From NCBI GenBank assembly GCA_017644045.1, contig JAEPMI010000006.1, positions 274,980-338,979 of the forward strand: 64,000 nucleotides of DNA. Reading direction: 5' to 3'. A program made the translations under genes and the position numbers. Shown here piece after piece: positions 46,931-57,826 of this stretch. This DNA is from Deltaproteobacteria bacterium. Its GTDB lineage: Bacteria > Myxococcota_A > Polyangia > Polyangiales > Houyiibacteriaceae. The number at the start of each line of letters is the position of its first letter. The first letter of the stretch is position 1. Under the pieces are notes generated by a model that was not told the DNA's origin, made no database searches, and was given only the letters and a program-made list of their open reading frames with translations.

Positions 46931-47694
46931 GGCACGTAGCTCTCGAGCGCGTCGATGAAGGCCTCGCTCATTCCCACCCGGCGTCGCGACTCTCGGACGA
47001 CCGGCTTGCCGCGCATCACGATGGGGGTGAGCGGCGCCGGGAGATGCGTCCGCCAGCGTTCCCACTCGAGACCGCCGGCGAAGTGCTCGAACCAGTGGAT
47101 GGCGAAGCGCACGTGCGGCTCTTCTTCCCGGCCGACGAGCTCCTGGAGTCGGGCGCCCTCCTCGTCGCCGACATCGCGAAAGAGCCGGGCGAAGCGTTCG
47201 GTGTGGTCGAGGTTCGCGCCCTCGAAGCCGATGCCGAGCAGCGCGACGAAGGCGGCGGGCTCGCTCACGCTCGGGACCCGCTCCCAGAACCAGTCCCGGA
47301 CCCCGAAGTCGCCGACCGCGAAGCCGAGGCGCTCGAGGTGATCCGCGTAGAGGCGCATGTGGCGGACCTCGTCGAGCGCGATGTGGGTGAGCCCACGGCG
47401 AAAGGCCCGCGGCGTGTCGGGGAAGGCGAGCAGGGCCCAGCACATCAGCTCCGCGGCCTGCAGCTCGTGATGAAAGAAGGTGTGGACGAGCTGCGCGCGC
47501 TTCGACGGGTCGACGAGCGCCCCGGCCTTCGGCGTCTTCGGCGGACGCTCGAGGCTACGGAGCTCGGGCGGACGGCCAGGCCGGATCGACGGCCGCGGCG
47601 GCGGCGCCGTCTCCCAGCGATCCGGTCGCGGCGGCGGCTCGAGCTTGGCCGCGAGCGTGTCCGCGTGGACGTAGTCCCACGCCCATCGCTCCAT
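46927..47694 (-). CDS. DUF455 ferritin-like protein
   Basis: From ATG 47694 (GGAGG eight bases upstream) the protein is 255 residues. The ferritin-like di-metal ligands appear as HHELQAAELM, DEVRHMRLYADHLE and EEEPHVRFAIHWFEHF, the pattern of DUF455 proteins. The metal and the reaction are not known; the family is thought to include oxidases or oxygenases. Start at 47715 is possible but lacks a ribosome site. It is translationally coupled to the ATP-grasp gene and follows a PilZ gene. Confidence 0.85.
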   Translation of the reverse strand: MERWAWDYVHADTLAAKLEPPPRPDRWETAPPPRPSIRPGRPPELRSLERPPKTPKAGALVDPSKRAQLVHTFFHHELQAAELMCWALLAFPDTPRAFRRGLTHIALDEVRHMRLYADHLERLGFAVGDFGVRDWFWERVPSVSEPAAFVALLGIGFEGANLDHTERFARLFRDVGDEEGARLQELVGREEEPHVRFAIHWFEHFAGGLEWERWRTHLPAPLTPIVMRGKPVVRESRRRVGMSEAFIDALESYVP

Positions 47695-47776
47695 CGTTCC
47701 GGCCTCCGGCGTCATTCGACGGAGACTGACCGCAAAGATCGCCGCGCGCAGCCCGCCACGGCGCTCACTCGAGCGC

Positions 47777-48409
47777 TCAGCCGTAGAACGTCGGCGCGCG
47801 AAGACGTCCGAAGCGGCGGAACGCCTGGCGCAGCTCGTCGGTGGGGCGGTCGATCTCGACGCCGACCCCCGGCCACCCCTCACCGGCGTCACGGACGAAG
47901 CGAGTGGTCGCGGCGACGGTCACGCTCTGCTCGTGCGTGACGTGGAGCGTCAACTGAATGGGCGTGCCCATGGCGTGGGCCCGGTACGTCGCCACGAAGA
48001 CTCCGAGCTCCCCGTCGAAGCCCTCCCAGAGGTGACTCTCGCTCTGGAGCGCGACGGAGACCTCGAGCGCGACCGGCGCGAGGTCCGACTCGGCGGGGAC
48101 CTCCACCTCGATGGAGGGAAGCTCCACGTCGATGGTGAGCTCGAGCTCTGCCTCTGGCTCGGCCAGGGGCTCCGAGACCACGGTCGCCTCGTCGTCCCAG
48201 CCCCCCTCGGAGTAGAGCGAGAGGAGCAGGTCGAGGCTCTGGTCGTTCGCGACCTCGCTGGCGGGCTCGTCGTCGAGGCGGTGGCCAGCCTCGCCCCAGT
48301 CTCGGCGGAGGTGGAGGCCGCTCTCTTCTTCACGGTCGGCGAAGCGCTCGGCGTCGTGGCCGAGGGTCGCTTCGAAGGGGCGCGGGTGCTGCCGTGCGCT
48401 GTTCATCAC
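47777..48409 (-). CDS. PilZ-type protein, myxobacterial variant
   Basis: The 210-residue protein has an acidic, low-complexity first half (residues 20-110) and a C-terminal PilZ-like domain with VAATTRFVRDAGEGWPGVGVEI and a final helix (ELRQAFRRFGRLRAP). The canonical cyclic-di-GMP RxxxR motif is not seen, as in many myxobacterial PilZ variants, so binding of the second messenger is uncertain. It is first of an apparent three-gene set. Confidence 0.7.
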   Translation of the reverse strand: MMNSARQHPRPFEATLGHDAERFADREEESGLHLRRDWGEAGHRLDDEPASEVANDQSLDLLLSLYSEGGWDDEATVVSEPLAEPEAELELTIDVELPSIEVEVPAESDLAPVALEVSVALQSESHLWEGFDGELGVFVATYRAHAMGTPIQLTLHVTHEQSVTVAATTRFVRDAGEGWPGVGVEIDRPTDELRQAFRRFGRLRAPTFYG

Positions 48410-48546
48410 GGTGTCGGTGTACGTGTGGGCACGTCGGACCTTCCCCCGGCAGGTCGACTCCGGGGCGGTGACGAATCACGGGCGCTGGCCGCGGATGCCG
48501 AGCCAAGGCACCAGGAACTGGCCCCCGACCGCCGGGGTCGCTCACG

Positions 48547-49146
48547 ATGGTCGGTCCGATGGCAGACTTCTCGGACTTGCTGAGCGGAGGACGGCGCGTC
48601 GCGGCGCGGCTCGTCGCCGATCGCGAGCACTACGAGCGGGTCGTCGAAGCCGTCCGGCGTGCCGAGACGAGCGTGTGGATCGCCACCGCGAACCTGAAGG
48701 AGATGCTCGTCGAGGCGCCCTGGCCCCGAAAGAAGTATCGAAGTGTGCTCCAGGACCTCTCGGATCTCGCGGAGCGTGGGGTCGAGCTCCGCCTCATGCA
48801 CGCCTCCCATCCCTCGCGCCCGTTCCGGCGCTCGTTCGACCGCTTGCCCGCGCTGGTCGAGGGCGGGCTCGAGATGCGCCTCTGTCCGCGGCTCCACTTC
48901 AAGGCGGTGATCGTCGACGGGGCGTTCCTCTACCTCGGGTCCGCGAACTGGACCGGCGCAGGGCTCGGGGCGAAGGGCGAGCACCGCCGGAACTTCGAGC
49001 TCGGGTTCGTGACCGGCGACTGCGGCCTCCTCGACGAGATCCAGGCCACCTACGAGAGCCTCTGGCGAGGCGACCCCTGCTCGAGCTGTCGGGTGCGAGA
49101 CACCTGCGAGATGCCGCTCGACGTCGTGACGAAGCTGGCGGGCTGA
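48547..49146 (+). CDS. Phospholipase D-like protein (single HKD motif)
   Basis: The 199-residue protein carries one HxKxxxxD motif (HFKAVIVD followed by GSANWTGAG) at about residues 118-140. Complete PLD enzymes need two motifs, so this one would work as a dimer, like the bacterial Nuc endonuclease or helicase-associated PLD nucleases. The C-terminal CSSCRVRDTC adds four cysteines that might bind zinc. No signal peptide is visible. A second ATG at 48559 is an alternative start. Confidence 0.82.
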   Translation: MVGPMADFSDLLSGGRRVAARLVADREHYERVVEAVRRAETSVWIATANLKEMLVEAPWPRKKYRSVLQDLSDLAERGVELRLMHASHPSRPFRRSFDRLPALVEGGLEMRLCPRLHFKAVIVDGAFLYLGSANWTGAGLGAKGEHRRNFELGFVTGDCGLLDEIQATYESLWRGDPCSSCRVRDTCEMPLDVVTKLAG

Positions 49147-49154
49147 CGCACCAC

Positions 49155-49925
49155 TCAGCCGTGCTTGGCTTCGTGCGCGCGCAGGTGGCCCTCGACCTTG
49201 GCCAGCGCCTGCGCGACGCGCGGCTGAAGGGGCTCGTCGCTCCGGATCGCGGCCGAGTGGGCCGCGCAGAGGTTCGTCACGTCGGCGCATCGGGTGACGA
49301 TGTCCTCTGCCCAATCGCGGAACTCCGCGGCCGCCCCACCCCGCTCGTGGAGCACCTTCTTCAAGGTCGGGTGGAAGCGGATGACGTCTCGCTTGATCCA
49401 GCGCAGGAGCCACGGCAGCCGGATGGCCATGAGCGTGTCGTCGACGTGGAGGGTGCGCGAGCGCGGATGGAAGGCGAGCACCGACGCGAAGTGGAGGTTC
49501 TCGTTCTCGGGGATGAAGTGGACACCGGGCGGCACCGAGAAGCCCAGGTCGGCAGAGAAGCGCTCGTGGAGCGCGGGGTCATCGGTGGTCAGCTCGTCCC
49601 ACGGAAGGTCGGTGGCCTTCTGATGGTGCCGCTTGGTGCCGAAGAGCGGCACGTTCGGATAACGTTCGTAGACCTTCCGCACGAAGACCGTGTGGAAGGG
49701 GTGGAGATGGAGCACGGCCTTCAAGGAGGCCCCGCCATCGGTCGCGTCGTCGAGCCAGGCCTGTCCCTCGTCCGAGAGCGTGCAGCCGTCGAGGAGCACG
49801 TGGCCGCCACCTTCGAGCGCGACGAGCGAGGCCTGGGTGCCGATGTCGACCGGCCCGATCCGGAACGAGCCGCGGAGGTTCCAGAAGCCTTCGCCGATCG
49901 GGATCACGTCGTCGGGGTACGCCAT
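49155..49925 (-). CDS. Metallo-beta-lactamase-fold-like protein, degenerate motif
   Basis: The 256-residue protein has the beta-sandwich opening of MBL-fold proteins (SLVALEGGGHVLLDGCTL) and HLHPFHTVFV in place of HxHxDH, so one metal ligand is changed. Later segments (HFIPENENLHFASVLAFHPRSRTLHVDDTL) fit the fold. Activity is therefore uncertain. It is convergent with the PLD gene and divergent from the DUF2330 gene. Confidence 0.7.
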   Translation of the reverse strand: MAYPDDVIPIGEGFWNLRGSFRIGPVDIGTQASLVALEGGGHVLLDGCTLSDEGQAWLDDATDGGASLKAVLHLHPFHTVFVRKVYERYPNVPLFGTKRHHQKATDLPWDELTTDDPALHERFSADLGFSVPPGVHFIPENENLHFASVLAFHPRSRTLHVDDTLMAIRLPWLLRWIKRDVIRFHPTLKKVLHERGGAAAEFRDWAEDIVTRCADVTNLCAAHSAAIRSDEPLQPRVAQALAKVEGHLRAHEAKHG

Positions 49926-50103
49926 GGAGTGTTCATGCGGTGTGGAGGCCGGACGGCAAGCGGACCGTGGCCAACCGAGCTCGGCACGGTGCGGCACAGC
50001 GAACGGGACACCGAGTCTCACCGGCTCGGGTGAATGGGCGTACCAGCCCCGTCTCGGGACCGCTCCAGGCGTTGCGCGCACGGATCTTGCTGCGTCGTCG
50101 ACC

Positions 50104-51735
50104 ATGGCCTTCCGTTTCCTCCTCGCCCTCTCTGCGCTCGGCGCCGCGCTCACCGCGCTTGTCGCCCCCTCCCCCGCTTCGGCGTGTGGTGGCTTCGTGT
50201 GCTCGCAGACCCCGCCGCCCGATCCGCCCCCCGACTTCACGCCGGGGACGCCGGTGAACCAGTCGGGTGAAGCCATCATCTACGCACGGCAGCCCGACGG
50301 ATCGCTCTCGATGACCGTTCAGATCCGCTACGAGGGGGACACCGGCGACTTCGCCTGGATCCTCCCGGTGCCGGTCGTGCCGGAGATCTCGGTCGGGTCC
50401 GACGCCGCGTTCGAAGCGCTGCGTGCGTTCTCCGAGCCCGTCTTCCGGACCACGAGCCGCACGGAAGGGACCTGCGCGGAGGTGCCGGAGTGCCCCGCCG
50501 AGCGCATCGACTGCAGCTCGCGATCCACGGACAGAGTCCCCATCTTCGACGCCGCCTTCGCCGCGGCCGACGCGGCCACGGCCCCGGACATGGCGGGTCC
50601 GGTCACCGTCTACGCGGAGGGACCCGTCGGCCCCTACGAGACCGCGGTCATCGGCTCGAGCGACGCCGCGGAGGTGGTCGCGTGGCTCAACGACGCGGGC
50701 TTCGGCCTCCCCGAGGACGCCGCTCCGCCGCTTCAGGAGTACGCCGACGACGGCTTCCTCTTCGTCGCGCTCCGCATGGCCACCGCCGCCTCCACCGACC
50801 TCATTCAGCCGGTGACCCTGCACATGGCGACCGACGAGGTCGGCTGCCTGCCCATTCGGCTCACGCGCATTGCCGCCACCGAGGACATGCCCATCACCAC
50901 CTACTTCCTCGGGGAGGATCGGGTGGTGCCGACGAACTACTCGATGGTCCGCGTGCCCCTCGAGGACACGCCGGAGCTCTGGACCGGCGAGCGCCGGTGG
51001 AGCGGCGCGGTCGGCGCGGTCGTCGACACCGTCGGCGGGCAGGGCTTCGTGACCGAGTACGCGGGCGACGACCCGGACCTCGACATCACCCTCCCCGCGA
51101 TCGACGACCTGTCGGACACCACCGACCTCGCCATCTTCCTGCAGGCCCTCGTGGACCGTGGCTACGGCGACGCCAGCACCACCATCCCGACGCTCGAAGC
51201 GCACATCACGGCGCCCGGCGGGCAGTCGGTCCTGGGCTACATCAACTGCGTCACGCGTTTCCGAACGACCGGCAGCTGCGGTGGCGAGCCAGAGGCCTTC
51301 GACCCGGCGGCGATCGTCGCGTCGCTCACGGCCTCCGAGACCGAGCCGCGGCAGGCCTTCACCGATCAGCTCGCGCGGGTGAGCTACCTGACGCGAATGT
51401 CGACCGCGATGGACCCCGACGAGATGACCGTCGACCCGGTCTTCGAGGTCGACCCGGCGATGCCCGACGTGAGCAACGTCCACATGGCCGAGCGCGTCAC
51501 GCGCTGCTCCGCCGCCTACTACGAGGCGCAGGCCCCGATCGACCTGGTGATCGGCGACCGCTCGCATCGCCAGCGCGAGGGGACGCTCGCCGCCGAGTCC
51601 ACGCTCTGCCGGTCGGTCCCGCCGGTCTGCAAGGACGACGGGCTCTGCTCGGTGTCCAACCGGCACGGCCCGCTCTCCGGGTTGCTGCTCGTCGCGGGAC
51701 TCGCCGTGCTGCTCGGCCGTCGCCGGCGACGCTGA
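50104..51735 (+). CDS. DUF2330 exported protein with MYXO-CTERM-like tail
   Basis: From ATG 50104 the protein has 543 residues. A signal peptide ending ASAC and the segment CGGFVCSQ are typical of DUF2330 proteins. The C-terminus (CSVSNRHGPLSGLLLVAGL then LGRRRRR) is a Cys-hydrophobic-Arg tripartite sorting signal like MYXO-CTERM, so it should be anchored at the cell surface after processing. Many paired cysteines fit an extracellular location. The function is unknown. Confidence 0.85.
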   Translation: MAFRFLLALSALGAALTALVAPSPASACGGFVCSQTPPPDPPPDFTPGTPVNQSGEAIIYARQPDGSLSMTVQIRYEGDTGDFAWILPVPVVPEISVGSDAAFEALRAFSEPVFRTTSRTEGTCAEVPECPAERIDCSSRSTDRVPIFDAAFAAADAATAPDMAGPVTVYAEGPVGPYETAVIGSSDAAEVVAWLNDAGFGLPEDAAPPLQEYADDGFLFVALRMATAASTDLIQPVTLHMATDEVGCLPIRLTRIAATEDMPITTYFLGEDRVVPTNYSMVRVPLEDTPELWTGERRWSGAVGAVVDTVGGQGFVTEYAGDDPDLDITLPAIDDLSDTTDLAIFLQALVDRGYGDASTTIPTLEAHITAPGGQSVLGYINCVTRFRTTGSCGGEPEAFDPAAIVASLTASETEPRQAFTDQLARVSYLTRMSTAMDPDEMTVDPVFEVDPAMPDVSNVHMAERVTRCSAAYYEAQAPIDLVIGDRSHRQREGTLAAESTLCRSVPPVCKDDGLCSVSNRHGPLSGLLLVAGLAVLLGRRRRR

Positions 51736-51747
51736 CTGTCTCTCTTC

Positions 51748-53400
51748 TCAGCTGATCCGGCGACGCCAGAAGAGGACGGCGAGCACGAGAAGCACGCCAG
51801 GTGCGCGACTCGCGCCCCCGACCGCGCAGCCCCCGTCGTCGCGCCGGCCATCGCCGGCATCCGGCGCTCCTGCGTCGGAGCCGCCGGCGTCGATCGGTGA
51901 GCCCGCGTCGGTGCCGCCGTCGGTCACCCCCGCATCGGCCACGCCCGCGTCCGGGTCGACTCCGGCATCCTCGCAGCTCGAGGTCCCGCCACCGCACACC
52001 CCCGTGTCGTCGCAGGTCTCGCCGGTGGTGCACAGGTCCCCGTCGTCACAGCTGGTGCCGCTCGACTGGAAGCCACACGCGCTGGCCGTGCAGAGGCCGC
52101 ACGGACCGCAGTCCGCATCGGCGGCGCACGCGCCGCGAAGCACGAAGTCGCCGCTGGCGTCGGTGTCCTGGTCGATGGGCTCGCGCAGGCTGAGCTCGTC
52201 GGCCGTGGCGGTCGGCCCGGCGCCGACGCCGGGGTAGGAGCCGCCCTCGAAGGTGACCACGTCGACGATGGTGTCCGAGCGATCGAGCACCAGGATCTCG
52301 TCGCCGCCGGAGTCGAGCGACACGCTCCCGGCGGACCAACGCCCCCGCGGGGAGAGCGCGCTCGCCTCGACCCCCGGCGCCTCACCGAAGGCGGTCTCGT
52401 AGGCGCCCGCCGCGCCGAAGGACACCACGAGCTCCGCGCCCGCGGCGAGGCTCCGCGACGGGAGGCGCAGCATGCCCTCCGGCTGATTGGGCGTCTCTTC
52501 GTCACCGACCGCGAAGGAGGCCAGGTCGAGCGCCTCGGCGGTCGCGTTCCGGAGCACCACGTGCTCGACGAAGGTGCTCGCGTCGTAGAGGTAGCGAACG
52601 ATCTGCAGCGGCGCGATCACCTCCCCGTCGGAGTCGAAGTGCACGTCCACCGAATGGTCGAGGACCCCGTCCATCATCTCCGCGAACGTGTTCGGGGTGG
52701 TGCCGGGGTCCCCGTCGTTCGTGAGCACGTCCAGCGCGTCCGACGCGCCACCGATGTCGAAGGTGGCCGCGGTCGTGTTCTGACGGAAGAGCGCCACGCT
52801 CATGCGGAGGGCGGGCGGCGGTGCCGTGAGCCCGAGCGCGGTCCACGGCACCCCGACCTCGAAGCGGTTGCCGCTGCGAGCGATGGTGCCGGTCCCCGCG
52901 ACCGTGAAGCTCGTGTCGTAGACCTGCACCCCGAGATCGGGGCTCGCGGTGGTCTGCACCAGGAACTCCCAGCGTGCGTCCGCGGGGACGGTGGTGTCGC
53001 TGAAGCCGGCGAGGAACTCCTGGCCGCTCGAGGCTACCCGATCGAGATCCAGCGCGACCTGGATCTGCGGCGCGCCGTCGCCCACCGCCACATCGAGGTC
53101 GTTCACCTCGACCAAGAAGTAGAGATGGGTCGGGTCCGCGGTGGTCGCGAAGGCGACCAGGTCGACGCGCCCATCCGGGCTGGCGAAGTCCGTCCGCTCG
53201 TCACCCGGCGGGTCGGACCAGATGAGCTCGCCCTCGGCCCCTGCTCCGCGCGCGACGACCGCCGTGTTCACGTCGGCCGGCACGCGAGCGAGCCAGTCGG
53301 CCGCGTCACCATCGACGGTCACCGGATGGGCTCGCGCGACCGAAGCCACCGAGACCACCCAACCCAACAACAACAGCACCGCGAACCCCGCTCGAACCAT
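51748..53400 (-). CDS. Exported lamin-tail-like protein with MYXO-CTERM tail
   Basis: The 550-residue protein starts at ATG 53400 with a clear signal peptide (VARAHP). The first 220 residues are a carbohydrate-binding-like beta domain (HPVTVDGDAADWLARVP). The middle (about 270-420) resembles a lamin-tail domain (VEHVVLRNATAEALDLASFAV; EILVLDRSDTIVDVVTFEGG). A Cys-rich stretch (CGPCGLCTASACGF), an Asp/Ala/Gly-rich linker and a MYXO-CTERM tail (GGCAVGG, hydrophobic helix, WRRR) follow. It is a predicted surface protein of unknown role, convergent with the DUF2330 gene. Confidence 0.82.
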   Translation of the reverse strand: MVRAGFAVLLLLGWVVSVASVARAHPVTVDGDAADWLARVPADVNTAVVARGAGAEGELIWSDPPGDERTDFASPDGRVDLVAFATTADPTHLYFLVEVNDLDVAVGDGAPQIQVALDLDRVASSGQEFLAGFSDTTVPADARWEFLVQTTASPDLGVQVYDTSFTVAGTGTIARSGNRFEVGVPWTALGLTAPPPALRMSVALFRQNTTAATFDIGGASDALDVLTNDGDPGTTPNTFAEMMDGVLDHSVDVHFDSDGEVIAPLQIVRYLYDASTFVEHVVLRNATAEALDLASFAVGDEETPNQPEGMLRLPSRSLAAGAELVVSFGAAGAYETAFGEAPGVEASALSPRGRWSAGSVSLDSGGDEILVLDRSDTIVDVVTFEGGSYPGVGAGPTATADELSLREPIDQDTDASGDFVLRGACAADADCGPCGLCTASACGFQSSGTSCDDGDLCTTGETCDDTGVCGGGTSSCEDAGVDPDAGVADAGVTDGGTDAGSPIDAGGSDAGAPDAGDGRRDDGGCAVGGASRAPGVLLVLAVLFWRRRIS

Positions 53401-53438
53401 CGCGCGAGCATCGCACAACTCGGAATCGCGATCCGCGC

Positions 53439-55379
<1,941 letters not shown>

Positions 55380-55527
55380 GGTCTCTCCTGAATGGGGTCC
55401 AGACCGCACGTCTACCCAAAGCTGGTGGGTTTTGCGAGTCACGCCGTCGATCGATCGGTCGTTGGGACACGCCGAGGCGTGCAGCTGCCGGGGCCGGCTA
55501 CTGGTCGACCCGCGGTAGCGGCCTCGC

Positions 55528-56523
55528 TCACTCCGGCAGCGGCGCGTGGCAGACCATGCACGCGGCGTCGGTGCCGGTGACGAGCAGGTCGGTCACGTAC
55601 TCGTCGTCGCCGCGAGCGGCGAAGGGCGCGAGGAACGAGTCGATGTCGGCGAGCGCGTCCTCGACGACCGACTTCAGCGGCCACTCGTCGTAGTGGTCCG
55701 CGGCCCGCGCGAGCTCGAGCTGCGCTCGCGCGCCTTCGGCGTTCCCGACCCGCGCGTAGACCTCGGCGGACGAGAAGAACATCCCGGCGCCGCCGAACTC
55801 GGCTCGGAAGAACTCCCAGTCGCAGACGTCGCCGCAGGCTTCCTCGGGATCGAAGCGGTCGACCATCTCGGCGGCGACGTCCGGCATGCCCGTCTCCATC
55901 GGGAAGCCGACGAGGACCGCCATCAGGGTCGGCGTGGTGATCGCCGGATCCCGCTCGTACATCTCCCACATGTGGTCGATGTGGGGCTCCAGATCCTGGC
56001 CGAGCACGATGGCGCCGTTGATGAGGAGCGTGGAGAGCCACGCTTCGATGAAGATCTCGTCCGGGTCGAGCTCGTGAGCGCGCTCGAGCAGCGTTTGCAT
56101 CTGACCGACCGGCAGGTCGGTCTCGCCACTCTCCGCGATGGCCGCGATGCCGAGCTGGGCGACCCGCAGGTTCAGGCGCGCGAGCGTCCGGTCATCGAGG
56201 TCGCCCGCGGCTTCGACCGCCTCGACCACCGGGACGAGCTGGCGGTAGGCGTCGGCGCGACCGTCGTGGTCGAACTGGAAGACCTCCCAGTAGAGCTGCT
56301 CGGTGCACGCCCAGGCGTCCTCGCCCGTGAGACCGGCGCATCTTTCGGGGTACGTGCCGTCCCAGCGCTTCCGCGGATGAGTGAAGTCTGGATAGGCGGC
56401 CTCGGAGCAGTAGTCGTAGGTGGGATAGGGGCCGTCACCGCCCGGGGTCTGGTCGCAGCTCTCCTGCGAGGAGCAGCTGATGGACGCGAGGAGCGTGGCA
56501 CCGAGGAGCAGTCGCACGCTCAC
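55528..56523 (-). CDS. Lipoprotein with C-terminal CxxCH
   Basis: The 331-residue protein starts with GTG overlapping the upstream gene's stop by four bases. Its lipobox is SISC (Cys17). The middle is a set of helical hairpins resembling TPR units (LLERAHELDPDEIFIEAWLSTLLINGAIV; AEVYARVGNAEGARAQLELA). The extreme C-terminus is AACMVCHAPLPE, a CxxCH motif that could bind one c-type haem, although it lies so near the end that this is uncertain. Confidence 0.72.
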   Translation of the reverse strand: MSVRLLLGATLLASISCSSQESCDQTPGGDGPYPTYDYCSEAAYPDFTHPRKRWDGTYPERCAGLTGEDAWACTEQLYWEVFQFDHDGRADAYRQLVPVVEAVEAAGDLDDRTLARLNLRVAQLGIAAIAESGETDLPVGQMQTLLERAHELDPDEIFIEAWLSTLLINGAIVLGQDLEPHIDHMWEMYERDPAITTPTLMAVLVGFPMETGMPDVAAEMVDRFDPEEACGDVCDWEFFRAEFGGAGMFFSSAEVYARVGNAEGARAQLELARAADHYDEWPLKSVVEDALADIDSFLAPFAARGDDEYVTDLLVTGTDAACMVCHAPLPE

Positions 56524-57032
56524 GGCAGCACCGAGTTGAGGTCGATGTCGAGCTCGTGCGGGCCGGGAGCGTCGACGGTCACGCTGACCGACGCGAGCCC
56601 GCGCAGGCTCAGCAGGTCGCCGCTGTCGGGTCCGGCGTTGTCGGGGTCGCTCGCGTCGACGTTGTCGTTGTCGTCCATGAAGGCGATGAGGAAGTAGGGC
56701 TCCGCTCGGACGGGGATGTCGTCCACCTCGTAAGCGACCATCGCGCCGTCGGTCGAGAGGTCGGCGTCCTCCAAGAAGCCAGCACCGACGACCACGGCGT
56801 TGGCCATGTCGAGGACCGGGTCCCTGTCGAAGACCGCGATGTAGATGTCGCCGTCCGCTCCCTCGGTCGCCATCGCGCTCCGGGTCACCGAGCCGGTCAG
56901 GCTGGCGCGGCCGCTGGCCACGGACATGTCGCCCATCGGGGCGTCCGAGCTCGCGGCGCCATCATCGCCGCAGCCGGCCAGCAGGAACGAAGTACCGAGA
57001 ACGACTGAGAAAAATCTCTTCACGCAAGACAT
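56520..57032 (-). CDS. Small lipoprotein of unknown function
   Basis: The 170-residue protein has GGAGG six bases before its ATG and a lipobox LLAGC (Cys21). The mature part is a compact beta domain (GDIYIAVFDRDPVL; AYEVDDIPVRAEPYFLIAFMDDNDNVDASDPDN); the last acidic loop resembles a calcium site. It is co-transcribed with the CxxCH lipoprotein. Confidence 0.75.
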   Translation of the reverse strand: MSCVKRFFSVVLGTSFLLAGCGDDGAASSDAPMGDMSVASGRASLTGSVTRSAMATEGADGDIYIAVFDRDPVLDMANAVVVGAGFLEDADLSTDGAMVAYEVDDIPVRAEPYFLIAFMDDNDNVDASDPDNAGPDSGDLLSLRGLASVSVTVDAPGPHELDIDLNSVLP

Positions 57033-57147
57033 CTGAAGCCTCCAATGCTGGGACCCTAGGAGGCCGCTTCGGGCTCAGTCAATAGTAGGAAGCGCAACTT
57101 CTTACTTTGCGTGAGCAAACGCCCGCGGGCCATGAGATGCTCGCGGG

Positions 57148-57822
57148 ATGGTCGTGAGCGTCGGCGTGGACGGGTGCCGCGAGGGGTGGGTCGCCGTGGC
57201 CATCGATTCGAAGGGCTTCGTGGAGGCCACCACGGCCCGGACGCTCGCCGACGTGATCGCCGCGTTTCCGACCGCGGAGGCGTTCGGCGTCGACATCCCC
57301 ATCGGGCTGGTCGACGAGGTTCGCGACGCCGACGCGAGCGCGCGTTCGTTCCTCACCGGGCAGTCGTCGTCGGTGTTCAGCGCCCCACCCCGGAGCGCCC
57401 TCGCCGAGACTCACTACGAGAAGGCGAACGCAGCCGCGCGACGCGTGACGGGTCGAGGGCTGTCGAAGCAGTCCTTCCACCTCTTCCCCAAGATTCGGGA
57501 CGCGGACGCGCTCCTCCCGAACGAGCGCCTGCACGAGGTCCACCCGGAAGTCAGCTTCCGCCTCATGCACGCGAGCCACGCGCCGGCGGGTCGCAAGAAG
57601 ACCTGGGGCGGCCTCATGGAGCGACTCGCTCGGCTGCGGGCCGCGGGGATCGTTCTGCCCGACGACCTCGGCCCGGTGGGCGAGATCGGTATCGACGACG
57701 TGGTCGACGCCGCGGGCGCGGCATGGTCGGCGCGGAGGATCGCGCGCGGCGAGGCCCGCCACTTCCCCGCAGTCGTGACCCAGCGCGATCGATCCGGGCA
57801 CCCGATCACCATCGCGGGATGA
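57148..57822 (+). CDS. DUF429 protein
   Basis: The 224-residue protein starts VSVGVDGCREGWVAV, the acidic strand of an RNase H-like fold, with FGVDIPIGL, SVFSAPPRSAL, HEVHPEVSFRLM and GIDDVVDAAGAAWSARRI, the full set of DUF429 motifs. The family is thought to include nucleases, but a reaction is not established. It ends five bases before the next gene. Confidence 0.88.
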   Translation: MVVSVGVDGCREGWVAVAIDSKGFVEATTARTLADVIAAFPTAEAFGVDIPIGLVDEVRDADASARSFLTGQSSSVFSAPPRSALAETHYEKANAAARRVTGRGLSKQSFHLFPKIRDADALLPNERLHEVHPEVSFRLMHASHAPAGRKKTWGGLMERLARLRAAGIVLPDDLGPVGEIGIDDVVDAAGAAWSARRIARGEARHFPAVVTQRDRSGHPITIAG

Positions 57823-57826
57823 GACG

